NCBI RefSeq assembly: GCF_025061645.1
Contig: NZ_JANYMP010000004.1
Span: 473,142-537,141 of the forward strand
Length of the DNA stretch: 64,000 nucleotides
From: Umezawaea endophytica
Lineage (GTDB): Bacteria > Actinomycetota > Actinomycetes > Mycobacteriales > Pseudonocardiaceae
Direction of reading: 5' to 3'
The notes beneath the pieces are model-generated. The model was not told the DNA's origin. It saw nothing but the letters and a program-made list of their open reading frames with translations, and ran no database searches. The position numbers and the translations under genes are program-made. This document shows, one piece after another, positions 45,761 to 54,544 of this stretch (its first letter is position 1; each line of letters opens with the position of its first letter).

Positions 45761-47296
45761 ATGCCCACCTACTACTCGCCGGGCGTGTACGTCGAGGAAG
45801 TGGAGGCGGGAGCGCGCCCGATCGAGGGTGTCGGCACCGCGGTCGCCGCTTTCGTCGGGTTCGCGGCGGAGGGGCCCTTCAACACACCGACGCTGGTGTC
45901 GAACTGGTCGCAGTACACGCAGATCTTCGGGGACTTCGTCCGCGACTGCTACCTGGGCCAGTCGGTGTACGGGTACTTCCTCAACGGTGGCAGCAACTGC
46001 TACATCGTCCGGATCGGCGGACCCCGCGACAACGGGTCAGCGCCCGGCCCCAAGAGCCCGCAGGCCGTCCTCGGCGGCTACCGGTTCGCCGCGAAGCAGG
46101 TGCAGGCGGGCAGGGGCGCAGGCGACATCACCGTCGAGGTCGCCGAACCGGGCGGCGAGAACCCGCCGGAGGACCGGTTCACCGTGTTGGTCAAGCAGCA
46201 CGGCAAGGTGGTCGAGACGCACAACGTGACCACGAAGCGCACGAAGGACAACGTCGTCACCGTCGTCCAGGAGAAGTCCAGCCTGGTCACGGTCGAGGAA
46301 GCGGGGTCGGGCGCGGTGGCCGTGAAACCGGACCGGGGCAGCGTGACGCTCCAGCAAGAGCCCGAAACCGCTCCGGTGCCCAAGAAGGTCGCCGCCGTCG
46401 ACTACGTCGGGGACGTCTCGGACCGCACCGGTTTCGGTGGCCTGGAAGCGGTCGACGAGGTCACGATGGTCGCGGTGCCGGACCTGATGAGCGCCTACCG
46501 GCGCGAGCTGATCAGCCTGGAGGACGTCAAGACGGTGCAGCTCGCGATGATCGCCCACTGCGAGCTGATGGGCGACCGGATGGCCGTCCTCGACCCGCCG
46601 CCGGGGCTGTCGCCGCAGCAGGTCAAGGACTGGCGCACGGTCGAGGCGGGCTACGACTCGAAGTACGCCGCCCTCTACTACCCGTGGGTGAAGGTCTTCG
46701 ACCCCGCCTGCAACGACAACGTGTTCATCCCGCCCAGCGGCTACATGGCGGGCGTGTGGGCGCGCACCGACGGCGCCAGGGGCGTGCACAAGGCACCGGC
46801 CAACGAGGTCGTGCGCGGAGCCGTCACGCTGGAGACCCAGCTCACCAAGGCGGAGCACGACCTGCTGAACCCCATCGGCGTCAACTGCGTGAGGTCCTTC
46901 CCCGGCAGGGGCATCCGGGTCTGGGGCGCGCGAACCCTGTCTAGCGACCCGGCCTGGCGCTACCTGAACGTCCGCAGGCTGTTCAACTACCTGGAGGAGT
47001 CGATCCTCAACGGCACCCAGTGGGTGGTGTTCGAACCGAACGACGACGCGCTGTGGGCCCGCATCCGGCGCACCATCAGCGCTTTCCTGGTCAACGAGTG
47101 GCGCAAGGGCGCCCTCTTCGGCCTGACGCCGGACGAGGCGTTCTACGTCAGGTGCGACCGGGAGACCAACCCGGCCGAGAGCATCGACATCGGCCAGGTG
47201 GTCTGCGAGGTGGGGGTCGCTCCGGTGAAACCTGCGGAGTTCGTCATCTTCAGGCTCGCCCAGTTCTCCGGCGGCACCAGCCTGGTCAACGAGTAA
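45761..47296 (+). CDS. CIS contractile sheath protein
   Basis: 511 residues. The N-terminus PTYYSPGVYVEEVEAGARPIEGVGTAVAAFVG and the C-terminal GQVVCEVGVAPVKPAEFVIFRLAQF are the paired beta-strand and handshake segments of phage-tail sheath proteins (Pvc2-4/gp18 family); FNYLEESI and RVWGARTL are also typical. About residues 125-210 form a variable, surface-type insertion. Forms the contracting outer sheath. GGAGGCACGG lies before the ATG. First gene of the structural operon. Confidence 0.96.
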   Translation: MPTYYSPGVYVEEVEAGARPIEGVGTAVAAFVGFAAEGPFNTPTLVSNWSQYTQIFGDFVRDCYLGQSVYGYFLNGGSNCYIVRIGGPRDNGSAPGPKSPQAVLGGYRFAAKQVQAGRGAGDITVEVAEPGGENPPEDRFTVLVKQHGKVVETHNVTTKRTKDNVVTVVQEKSSLVTVEEAGSGAVAVKPDRGSVTLQQEPETAPVPKKVAAVDYVGDVSDRTGFGGLEAVDEVTMVAVPDLMSAYRRELISLEDVKTVQLAMIAHCELMGDRMAVLDPPPGLSPQQVKDWRTVEAGYDSKYAALYYPWVKVFDPACNDNVFIPPSGYMAGVWARTDGARGVHKAPANEVVRGAVTLETQLTKAEHDLLNPIGVNCVRSFPGRGIRVWGARTLSSDPAWRYLNVRRLFNYLEESILNGTQWVVFEPNDDALWARIRRTISAFLVNEWRKGALFGLTPDEAFYVRCDRETNPAESIDIGQVVCEVGVAPVKPAEFVIFRLAQFSGGTSLVNE

Positions 47297-47308
47297 AGGC
47301 GGTAGATC

Positions 47309-47752
47309 ATGGCTCTTCCCGACCTCGACACCTCGGTAGGCCACTCCTTCGGCCTCGAAGTCGACGGCGTCGCCATCAAGCAGATCTCCGAGGTCAGCGG
47401 ACTGAAGATGGAGCAGGACGTCATCGAGCTGAAGCAGAACACGGCGGACGGCAAGTACGTCATCAAGAAGCTGCCCGGCAGGCCGAAAGCGGGCGAGGTG
47501 ACGCTGACCAGAGGTCTGACCGGCGACAACAGCTTCGAGAAGTGGGTGAAGGACGCGCACTTCGGCAAGATGGCGACCGCGCGCAAGGGCGGCGCCATCA
47601 TCGTCTACGACTACGAGGGCCAGGCGATCAAGCGCTACAAGCTGACCAACGCGTGGCCGAAGAGCCTGGAGATCGGCTCCCTCAAGGCGGGCGACACCAG
47701 CGTCCTCACCGAGAAGCTCGTGGTGACCTACGAGATGATGGAAGTCGAGTGA
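47309..47752 (+). CDS. CIS inner tube protein
   Basis: 147 residues, tail-tube fold: FGLEVDGVAIKQISEVSGLKME, TRGLTGDNSFEKW and VTYEMMEVE are the conserved elements of the T4 gp19-like tube family (Pvc1). Polymerises to the hollow inner tube. Follows the sheath by 12 bp with AAAGGCGG upstream. Confidence 0.95.
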   Translation: MALPDLDTSVGHSFGLEVDGVAIKQISEVSGLKMEQDVIELKQNTADGKYVIKKLPGRPKAGEVTLTRGLTGDNSFEKWVKDAHFGKMATARKGGAIIVYDYEGQAIKRYKLTNAWPKSLEIGSLKAGDTSVLTEKLVVTYEMMEVE

Positions 47753-47756
47753 GCCG

Positions 47757-48191
47757 ATGCGCAGGGTGATGACCGCCGCCCCGCCCGAGGCCCGGCCGGA
47801 GGGCCGCCGCGAACAGCCGGAGCTGCGCACCGAGTTCGCCTTCGAACTGCCGCGCGGCTACGTCGACGACGACGGCGCGGTGCACCACTCCGGCCTGATG
47901 CGGCTGGCGACGGCGCGGGACGAACTGGTGCCGCTGCGCGACGACCGGGTGCGGGAGAACTCGGCCTACCTCACGGTGGTGCTGCTCGCCAGGGTCGTCA
48001 CGCGCATCGGCGGGATCACCGACGTGCACGCGGGTGTCATCGAGAACCTGTTCGCGTCGGACCTGGCGTTCTTGCAGGACATGTACCGGAGGATCAACAG
48101 CGAGGGGCACACGAGGGCCGGTGTCGCCTGCCCCGAGTGCGGTCACAACTTCGTGGTCGACGTCGCGGGCGGGCGCCTGGGGGAATCGTGA
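47757..48191 (+). CDS. CIS conserved protein with C-terminal zinc knuckle
   Basis: 144 residues. The start RTEFAFELPRGYVDDDGAVHHSGLMRLATARDEL resembles phage-tail assembly proteins (Mu gp41/tail-chaperone-like) found after the tube gene in actinobacterial CIS loci. A single CPECGH near the end suggests metal binding by a dimer. Four bp after the tube gene; overlaps the next gene. Function inferred as assembly chaperone. Confidence 0.75.
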   Translation: MRRVMTAAPPEARPEGRREQPELRTEFAFELPRGYVDDDGAVHHSGLMRLATARDELVPLRDDRVRENSAYLTVVLLARVVTRIGGITDVHAGVIENLFASDLAFLQDMYRRINSEGHTRAGVACPECGHNFVVDVAGGRLGES

Positions 48192-48346
48192 CGTACGCGG
48201 CCGACCGCCTGCACGAGGAGGTCGCGTACGTGGCGTACCACTTCCACTGGTCGCTCGACGACATCCTCGACCTGGAGCACGCCGACCGGCTGCGGTACGT
48301 CGGCGAGATAGCCCGCATCAACACGAGGATCAGCCAAGGGCGGTGA
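48188..48346 (+). CDS. DUF6760-like short CIS protein (52 aa)
   Basis: 52 residues from a GTG overlapping the previous stop by 4 bp. The sequence YAADRLHEEVAYVAYHFHWS...ILDLEHADRLRYVGEIARIN fits the small DUF6760 family found after tube-chaperone genes in such loci, probably the second product of a tail-chaperone pair. All-helical and compact. Confidence 0.8.
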   Translation: MTYAADRLHEEVAYVAYHFHWSLDDILDLEHADRLRYVGEIARINTRISQGR

Positions 48347-48352
48347 AGCGCG

Positions 48353-50800
48353 ATGTGGCCGTGGCGACGGAAGGACGCGGCGGGCCCGGCCGCACCGCCG
48401 GTCCGGCGCGGCGAGTGGCGGACGCTGCCGCCGATCCAGCGGATCGTGCCGGAACACCCGCTGGTGAACCCGGTGCAGCGGTTCGCCGACTCGTTGACGT
48501 CGTGGCGGAACCCGTCCTACCTCGCGCCGCTCGGGCATGAGGTAGGGCCCGCGGAACCGGCGGGTGTCATCTCGGACTACGCGCGTCCAGCGGCCGTCGA
48601 CCTGCCGGTCGCGCGGCCACCTCGACGACGACCGTCCACAGTGGGCGGTGCCTGGTCGCGGGTGCGGGACCTGGTGGCCCAGCGGAGTGTCGCCCCGGCC
48701 ACCTCTCCGGCGGACGTGCCGCCGCGGGTGGAGGCCGAGACCCCGGTGTTCGACGACTCGGTGGTCGACGACTCGGCGGTTGCAGAACCCGAGGTGGGTG
48801 AGGGGCCCGTCTTGCCGGAACCCGTGGTGCACGGGGACTTCGTGTCTCCGGAGGTCGCGGTTGCCGAAGAACCCTTTGCGACGGCGGAAGTCGTGCCGTC
48901 CGAGGAGCCTGTGAGCACGCTGGGACAGCCGAGGGTGGGTGACTCCGAGCCGCCCGCTGAACCGGTGCGCCACGCTGTGTCGCAGGACTCGATGACACCT
49001 GTTGTTCCCCAACGGGTTGAGGTCGACCGCACTGCACCCGTACCGCAGGTGCAGCGGGCTGTCACGCCGGTTACTGTTCAGAGAGCGCAGGTGGCCGAGT
49101 CGCGGGACCGCCTGAGCGCGGTGAAGGCGGACCGGGAGCCGGAGCCGCTGGTGCAGCGAGAGGTTTCCGCTGTTGTGGCGGAGGAGAGGTCCACGGCGGC
49201 GGTCGTGGTGGAACCCGCGGTGGCGGACGTCGTCACCTCGCCCGCGCCACTGGTCATCGGGCAGGCGCCCGAACGTCACGAGTCCTCGCCGGTGCTGTCG
49301 AGTCTGTCGGTGCAGCGTGTGGACGGCCCGGCGTCTGGAAGCGCGCCGGAACCGTTGGCGCGGCAAGAGTTCCGGCCTGTCCTCCAGGAGGCGGACGAGG
49401 TCGCGGCTCCTGTGGTGTCTCGGGTCGTCGAGTTGCCAAGTCCGGTCGTGCGGCGAGCGGTCGAGGTTTCCGCGCCACCTGAGGTTCGGCACGAGGTGCA
49501 GAGGGTCGAGGCGCGGGAGAGCGTCAGACCGGTGTTGTCGCCCGCGCCACCTGCGGTGGTGCAGCGCCAGGTTTCCCCGGTCGAGGAGGTGGGACGTCCG
49601 GAGGTCACCGTGGTGCGTCGGCGAGGCCTCGGCCCGCCGATCCTGCCGCAGTCCGAACCGAGTCGGCCACTACCGCCGCCTCCGGCCCCGCAGACGGCGG
49701 TCCAGCGCGTGCCCGAGACGACGCCGATGCCGGACACCGCGCCGACGCCGGAGGCGGTGCCGACATCGGAGACCACGCCTGAATCTGAGACCGTGCCGAC
49801 GTTGGGAATGGTGCCCGGACCGGAGACCACACCGAGCCCGGAACCGGTGTCGCCGACACCGACGCTGCAAACCGTGTCCATGTCGGAGCCGGTGCCCATG
49901 TCCATGCCGAAGCCGATGTCGGTGTCAGTGTCGAGATCTGCGCCGGTGTCGGAATCGGTGCCGAATCCGGGGACCGTGTCGGTGTCGAGGTCTGTGCCGG
50001 TGTCAGCGTCGGTGCCGATTCCGGGGACTCTGCCGATGTCGGGGACTGTGCCGATGTCGGGAACTCTGCCTATGTCAGGGACTGTGCCGATTCCGGAGAC
50101 CGTGCCGGCACCGGGGATGGTGCCGGCACGGGACCCGGTGTCGCGGCCCGAGGTGGTTCCCTTGGCGCGCATGGAATCGTCGGCCGACTACCGCCCCGCC
50201 GACTACCGCTTGGCCGACCACCACCCCGCCGACTACCGCCCTGCCGACCACAGCCCCGACCACAGCCCCGACCACCGTCCCGCCGTGCAACGCCTCCAAG
50301 AACCACCCGCCCCTCCACCGACCGACCGGATCGAGCTGGTCGGCGAGCGCCCCCTGCTCGTCAACCAGGTCGAGACCAGCGCGGGTGACGTGGTGCGGCC
50401 GTGGACGGCGGACACCCCGGTGCTCCAACCGACCGGCCCCCCGAACCGGTCCCAGGCCGCGTTGCGGGGTGGGACCGGGGACGTGCCCGTCGCGGTGCCG
50501 CCGATCGTCTCCCGGCTGGTCGAGGGCGCGCCGCTCGCGGTGGCCACGAGGCCCGCCGTCGAGGCGCCGGTCCAGCGCGTGGAGCAGGTCGTGCGGTCGT
50601 CGACGGTCGTGCAGCGCGAGGAGGTCCCGGACGTTCCCCCGGCCGCGGCGAGTCCTCCCGCCGCGGCGGTACCGGCCGCTCCGGCGGGCGAGCCGGAGGA
50701 CCTGGTGAAGAAGTTGTACGACCCCTTGCTGCGACGGCTGAAGGCCGAGCTGTGGCTGGACCGCGAGCGTCGCGGGGCGCTCACCGACGTGTGGAACTGA
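48353..50800 (+). CDS. Low-complexity Pro/Val-rich CIS protein with conserved ends
   Basis: 815 residues. The first about 70 (RGEWRTLPPIQRIVPEHPLVN) and last about 30 (LYDPLLRRLKAELWLDRERRG) are ordinary folded-type sequence and appear conserved in type; the 700 between are disordered, Pro/Val/Glu/Ser-rich. Two short-period arrays are obvious: (V/L)PMSGT units around 50020-50105, and ADYRPAD/HSPDH units at about 50182-50285. Several VQR-like spacings (VQRVE, VQREV) recur. The N- and C-terminal anchors with an extensible middle, between the two tube genes, fit a length-determining or tube-lumen protein (tape measure), but this is inference. Confidence 0.65.
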   Translation: MWPWRRKDAAGPAAPPVRRGEWRTLPPIQRIVPEHPLVNPVQRFADSLTSWRNPSYLAPLGHEVGPAEPAGVISDYARPAAVDLPVARPPRRRPSTVGGAWSRVRDLVAQRSVAPATSPADVPPRVEAETPVFDDSVVDDSAVAEPEVGEGPVLPEPVVHGDFVSPEVAVAEEPFATAEVVPSEEPVSTLGQPRVGDSEPPAEPVRHAVSQDSMTPVVPQRVEVDRTAPVPQVQRAVTPVTVQRAQVAESRDRLSAVKADREPEPLVQREVSAVVAEERSTAAVVVEPAVADVVTSPAPLVIGQAPERHESSPVLSSLSVQRVDGPASGSAPEPLARQEFRPVLQEADEVAAPVVSRVVELPSPVVRRAVEVSAPPEVRHEVQRVEARESVRPVLSPAPPAVVQRQVSPVEEVGRPEVTVVRRRGLGPPILPQSEPSRPLPPPPAPQTAVQRVPETTPMPDTAPTPEAVPTSETTPESETVPTLGMVPGPETTPSPEPVSPTPTLQTVSMSEPVPMSMPKPMSVSVSRSAPVSESVPNPGTVSVSRSVPVSASVPIPGTLPMSGTVPMSGTLPMSGTVPIPETVPAPGMVPARDPVSRPEVVPLARMESSADYRPADYRLADHHPADYRPADHSPDHSPDHRPAVQRLQEPPAPPPTDRIELVGERPLLVNQVETSAGDVVRPWTADTPVLQPTGPPNRSQAALRGGTGDVPVAVPPIVSRLVEGAPLAVATRPAVEAPVQRVEQVVRSSTVVQREEVPDVPPAAASPPAAAVPAAPAGEPEDLVKKLYDPLLRRLKAELWLDRERRGALTDVWN

Positions 50801-50815
50801 CTGGAGGGCGTCGCG

Positions 50816-51247
50816 ATGACGGAAATCGAGGAGGCGGTCGCCGTCTGCTTCGTGGTGCGGATCGACGACGAGAGCCTCGGGTCGTTCAGCGGCTGCGACG
50901 GACTCGGCTGCGAGTTCACCATGGAGCAGCGGGAGGAGGGCGGCAACAACGGCATGGTGTGGCAGTTGCCGACCCGGATCAAGTACTCCAACGTCAAGCT
51001 CACCCGGCCGGTGACCAGGGAGAGCGCGAAGATCACCGCCTGGATCGCGGGCATGGCGAGCGGCGTCACCCGCAAGACCGCGACCATCGAGGCCCGCACG
51101 CTGGGCGGCACCAAGATCGCGAGCTGGGAGCTCGCCGAGGTCGTCCCGGTGCGGTGGAGCGGTCCCCAGCTCTCCGCGGACTCGCCGAAGGTCGCGACCG
51201 AGACGCTGGAACTGGCGCACCACGGCTTCCTGACCCCGGCGCGGTGA
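50816..51247 (+). CDS. Second CIS tube protein (baseplate-proximal ring)
   Basis: 143 residues with the same gp19-like tube fold as the first (FVVRIDDESLGSFSGCDGLGCE, WIAGMASG, LELAHHGFL) but diverged. In eCIS loci a second and third tube protein sit at the spike end. Preceded by CTGGAGGG. Confidence 0.92.
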   Translation: MTEIEEAVAVCFVVRIDDESLGSFSGCDGLGCEFTMEQREEGGNNGMVWQLPTRIKYSNVKLTRPVTRESAKITAWIAGMASGVTRKTATIEARTLGGTKIASWELAEVVPVRWSGPQLSADSPKVATETLELAHHGFLTPAR

Positions 51248-51250
51248 GGC

Positions 51251-52018
51251 ATGGCCACCCCCGTCACGTTCACCTCGGCGGGCAGCCCGCCGCCCAGCGC
51301 CTACGGATCGGGCTCGACGCCGAAGAGCCTCCAGAAGGCGCTGCTCAGCGTCCACGAGCCGAACAAGACCGGCGACATCACCAAACCGGGTCCGCTGATG
51401 TTCGACATCGAGTTCCAGTTCAACCCAAAGGAACTCTCGCTGACCAAGAACGCCAAGTGGGGCCGCGACAACCAGCCCAACCACCCGAAGAGCGGCCCGC
51501 CGCAGTTCAAGGGCTCCGACCCGTGCAAGCTGTCGCTGGAGGTGTTCCTGGACGCCACCGCGAAGATGGACGACCTGGTGGTCAAGAAGGTCGAGCAGCT
51601 CTTCACCTGCTGCGTCCCGACCGAGGACAGCCGTGGCCAGGGCAAGGGCTCGCCCCCGTGGGTCAAGTTCAAGTGGGGCGAGATGACGGGGTTCACGTCG
51701 TTCGTGTCCAGCGTCAGCGCCAAGTACACGTTGTTCACGCCCGGCGGGATCCCGGTGCGGGCGGTGTGCACGGTCGCGCTGGAGGAGATCTCCGGCGAAC
51801 TGGGCGGCCAGAACCCGACCTCCGGCGCGCTGGAGATGCGGAACTCGCACCTGCTCGTCGCGGGCGACACGCTCCAGTCGCTGGCCTACCGCGCCTACGG
51901 CAACGCCGAGCTGTGGCGCGAGATCGCGCGGGCCAACGACATCGACGACCCGATGCGGCTGCGACCGGGCTCCCGGCTGCTGGTGCCCGCGCTGGAGGAG
52001 GTCCAGCGTGCCCAATGA
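51251..52018 (+). CDS. LysM-containing CIS baseplate protein (gp53/Pvc7-like)
   Basis: 255 residues. The middle has FQFNPKELSLTKNAKWG and KLSLEVFLDAT, typical of the Pvc7/LysM baseplate-hub family; the C-terminus is a LysM repeat (HLLVAGDTLQSLAYRAYGNAELWREIARANDI...PGSRLLVP). Locks the tube to the baseplate. Overlaps the spike gene by 11 bp. Confidence 0.93.
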   Translation: MATPVTFTSAGSPPPSAYGSGSTPKSLQKALLSVHEPNKTGDITKPGPLMFDIEFQFNPKELSLTKNAKWGRDNQPNHPKSGPPQFKGSDPCKLSLEVFLDATAKMDDLVVKKVEQLFTCCVPTEDSRGQGKGSPPWVKFKWGEMTGFTSFVSSVSAKYTLFTPGGIPVRAVCTVALEEISGELGGQNPTSGALEMRNSHLLVAGDTLQSLAYRAYGNAELWREIARANDIDDPMRLRPGSRLLVPALEEVQRAQ

Positions 52019-53828
52019 GAGCTTCGCGAACAGCCTCGTCGTGGAGGTCGACGGCAACCCGCTGCCCGCGGACGTCAAGGCGCTGCTCACCTACGCCTAC
52101 GTCGACGACAGCCGGAACCTGCCGGACGTGTTCGTGCTCCGCTTCCGCGACGTGGGGCACGTGGTGCTCGCCAAGGGAGGGTTCAAGATCGGGGCCAAGG
52201 CGGTGCTGAAGGTGCAGACGTCCGATCCCGGTGGGCCGCGACCGCTGCTGACCGGCGAGGTCACGGCGGTGGGGCTCGACGCCGACGGCAACGGCACGTT
52301 CACCGAGGTGCGCGGCTACGACCTGGCGCACCGCCTCTTCCGCGGCACGCGGGTCGCGGTGTACCCCGGCATGACCGTGGCCGACGTGGTGCGCAAGGTC
52401 GCGCTGCGGGCGGGGTTGCAGGTCGGTCAGGTCGACGACGTGCGCGGTTTCGGCGGCGGGCCGAACACCCAGTTCAGCCAGGACAACGTCAGCGACTGGG
52501 AGTTCCTGTCCCGGCTCGCGGGCGCGGTCGGCGCGCAGATCGCCGTGCTGGACGGGAAGCTCGACTTCCGCCTGCCGGAGAAGCCGAGCGGGGCACCCGA
52601 CACCAAGGCCAAGGCCCGCAGCAACCCGCTGGTGCTGGAGATGCACCGCACGCTGATCTCGCTGCGCGCCGCGATCACGGCCGCCGGGCAGGTCCCCGAG
52701 GTCGAGGTGCGGGGCTGGGACTTCGAGGCCAAGAAGGAGGTGTCGGCGACCGCGAAGCCGAACCCCGCGGGCACCGAGGTACCGGGTCTCGACCCGGTGG
52801 CGATGGCCGGGCAGTTCGGCAGCCCGCCGTTCCTGCGCGCCGACCCGCCGTGCCGCACGCACGCCGCGGCCAAGGCGACCGCGGACGCGCTCGCCGCGCA
52901 GCTCGGCACCGCGTGCGCGGAGCTGACGGGGGTGGCGAGGGGCAACCCGAAGCTGCGCGCGGGCGCGGCGGTGGCGCTGGTCAACGTCGGCGAACCGTTC
53001 GTCGGCAAGTACACCCTGACCAGCACGCGGCACCTGTTCACCGCGGACGTCGGCTACAGCACCGAGTTCACCGTGTCCGGCAGGCAGGAGCGCTCCCTCT
53101 ACGGCCTGGCCAACGGCGGTGGTCCGGCCACCAGACAAGCAGGTGTCGTGCCCGCGATCGTCAGCGACGTCAAGGACCCCGCGAAGCTCGGCCGCGTCAA
53201 GCTCACGTTCCCCTGGCTGTCCAAGGACTTCACCAGCGGCTGGGCCCGCACCGTGCAGAGCGGCGCGGGGAAGGGGCGCGGGGCGCTGGTGCTGCCGGAG
53301 GTCGGCGACGAGGTGCTGGTCGGTTTCGAACTGGGCGACTTCGAGGCGCCCTACGTCCTGGGCGGCCTGCACAACGGCAAGGACAGCCCGCCGACGCTGT
53401 CGACGGAACCGGTCGACGGGAGCAGCGGTGAGATCGCCGCGCGCGGGTTCACCTCCCGCAAGGGGCACAAGATCGAGTTCGTCGAGCAGGACGGCATCGT
53501 GATCTCCAGCGGTGACGGGAAGTTCACCGTCCGGCTCGACCAGCGCAAGCAGGTCGTCGAGGTCACCAGCGGCAAGAGTGTGACGGTCAAGGCGGCCAAC
53601 GGCGTCACGATCGACGCGGGGAACGGGCCCCTGGAGCTGAAGGGCCAGAAGATCTCCGCCAAGTCCGCGAGCGACGTGGCCATCGAGGCGAGCGCGGCGC
53701 TGACGCTCTCGGGCACGTCCGGGGTGAAGGTCGAGGGCGCGACGGTCTCGGTCGCGGGCCAGGGCCAGGCGGAACTGACGGCGAGCGGCGCGGTCACCGT
53801 GCGCGGCGGCGTCGTCCGGATCAACTAG
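52008..53828 (+). CDS. VgrG-type spike/hub protein (gp27-gp5 fusion)
   Basis: 606 residues from a GTG. N-terminal gp27-like hub (about 1-370), gp5-like OB fold (PAIVSDVKDPAKLGRVKLTFPWLS, ...RTVQSGAGKGRGALVLPEVGDEVLVGFE, LGGLHNGKD) and a C-terminal beta-helix of about 110 residues with regular Val/Ile/Gly steps. Trimerises to the central spike. Followed by a PAAR gene for the tip. Confidence 0.95.
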   Translation: MPNESFANSLVVEVDGNPLPADVKALLTYAYVDDSRNLPDVFVLRFRDVGHVVLAKGGFKIGAKAVLKVQTSDPGGPRPLLTGEVTAVGLDADGNGTFTEVRGYDLAHRLFRGTRVAVYPGMTVADVVRKVALRAGLQVGQVDDVRGFGGGPNTQFSQDNVSDWEFLSRLAGAVGAQIAVLDGKLDFRLPEKPSGAPDTKAKARSNPLVLEMHRTLISLRAAITAAGQVPEVEVRGWDFEAKKEVSATAKPNPAGTEVPGLDPVAMAGQFGSPPFLRADPPCRTHAAAKATADALAAQLGTACAELTGVARGNPKLRAGAAVALVNVGEPFVGKYTLTSTRHLFTADVGYSTEFTVSGRQERSLYGLANGGGPATRQAGVVPAIVSDVKDPAKLGRVKLTFPWLSKDFTSGWARTVQSGAGKGRGALVLPEVGDEVLVGFELGDFEAPYVLGGLHNGKDSPPTLSTEPVDGSSGEIAARGFTSRKGHKIEFVEQDGIVISSGDGKFTVRLDQRKQVVEVTSGKSVTVKAANGVTIDAGNGPLELKGQKISAKSASDVAIEASAALTLSGTSGVKVEGATVSVAGQGQAELTASGAVTVRGGVVRIN

Positions 53829-53848
53829 GCGGAGTGGGAGGAGGACGG

Positions 53849-54130
53849 ATGCCACCAGCGGCGAGGGTCGGGGACCCCACGGGCCATCCCGGCGTGGTCG
53901 GGCCCCCCGGCGTGCCGACCGTGCTGATCGGCGGGATGCCCGCGGCGACGGTGAGCACGCAGCACATCTGCTCGTTCCCCGGTCTGCCACCGCACCCGCC
54001 GACGGTGATCGCGCCGCCGGGGTGCCCGACCGTGCTGATCGGCGGGCTGCCCGCCGCGCGGATGGGCGACCTCTCGGCGTGCGGGGCGCCGATCGTCGTG
54101 GGGTGCCCGACCGTGCTGATCGGAGGATGA
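53849..54130 (+). CDS. PAAR-type spike tip protein
   Basis: 93 residues from the ATG at 53849 (GGAGGA upstream). A PAAR beta-cone with three PTVLIGG repeats (DNA repeat GACCGTGCTGATCGG at 53917, 54028 and 54109) and conserved His/Cys that would bind the tip metal. Sits on the VgrG trimer and pierces the target. No toxin extension. Confidence 0.95.
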   Translation: MPPAARVGDPTGHPGVVGPPGVPTVLIGGMPAATVSTQHICSFPGLPPHPPTVIAPPGCPTVLIGGLPAARMGDLSACGAPIVVGCPTVLIGG

Positions 54131-54133
54131 GAC

Positions 54134-54544
54134 GTGGACTTCGTAGGGCGGGGACTGGCCTTCCCGATCCACACCGACGTGACCGGGTCGATCGCACTGG
54201 TGGGCGGCGAGCGCGAGATCATCGAGAGCATCCGGCTGATCCTGGCGACCTCGCCGGGGGAACGGCCGATGCGGCCGGAGTTCGGCTGCGCCATCCACGA
54301 CCTGGTGTTCGCGCCCGCCGACACCGCGACCGCGGGCCAGATCGCCTACGAGGTCCGGCTGTCGCTGGAGCGGTGGGAACCGCGGATCGTCGTGACCGAC
54401 GTGGTCGTGCGCTTCGACGAGGTCGACCAGGGCACGCTGCTGATCGACGTCCGGTACTCGGTGCGCAGCACCAACGACCCGCGCAACCTGGTCTTCCCGT
54501 TCTACGTCATCCCGCCGCACGAGTCGGACGAGGACGGTGCCTGA
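54134..54544 (+). CDS. GPW/gp25-family baseplate wedge protein
   Basis: 136 residues from a GTG. Hallmarks: GLAFPIHTDVTGSIALVGGEREIIESIRLILATSPGERPMRPEFGC and the EPRI motif. In phage T4 gp25 starts sheath polymerisation on the baseplate. Overlaps the next start by one base (TGATG). Confidence 0.96.
   Translation: MDFVGRGLAFPIHTDVTGSIALVGGEREIIESIRLILATSPGERPMRPEFGCAIHDLVFAPADTATAGQIAYEVRLSLERWEPRIVVTDVVVRFDEVDQGTLLIDVRYSVRSTNDPRNLVFPFYVIPPHESDEDGA

Noticed and set aside
49700..50290. Repeated sequence as a CRISPR array
   Set aside because: Repeat units are 18-24 bp, in frame, contiguous without spacers, and lie inside an open protein frame.
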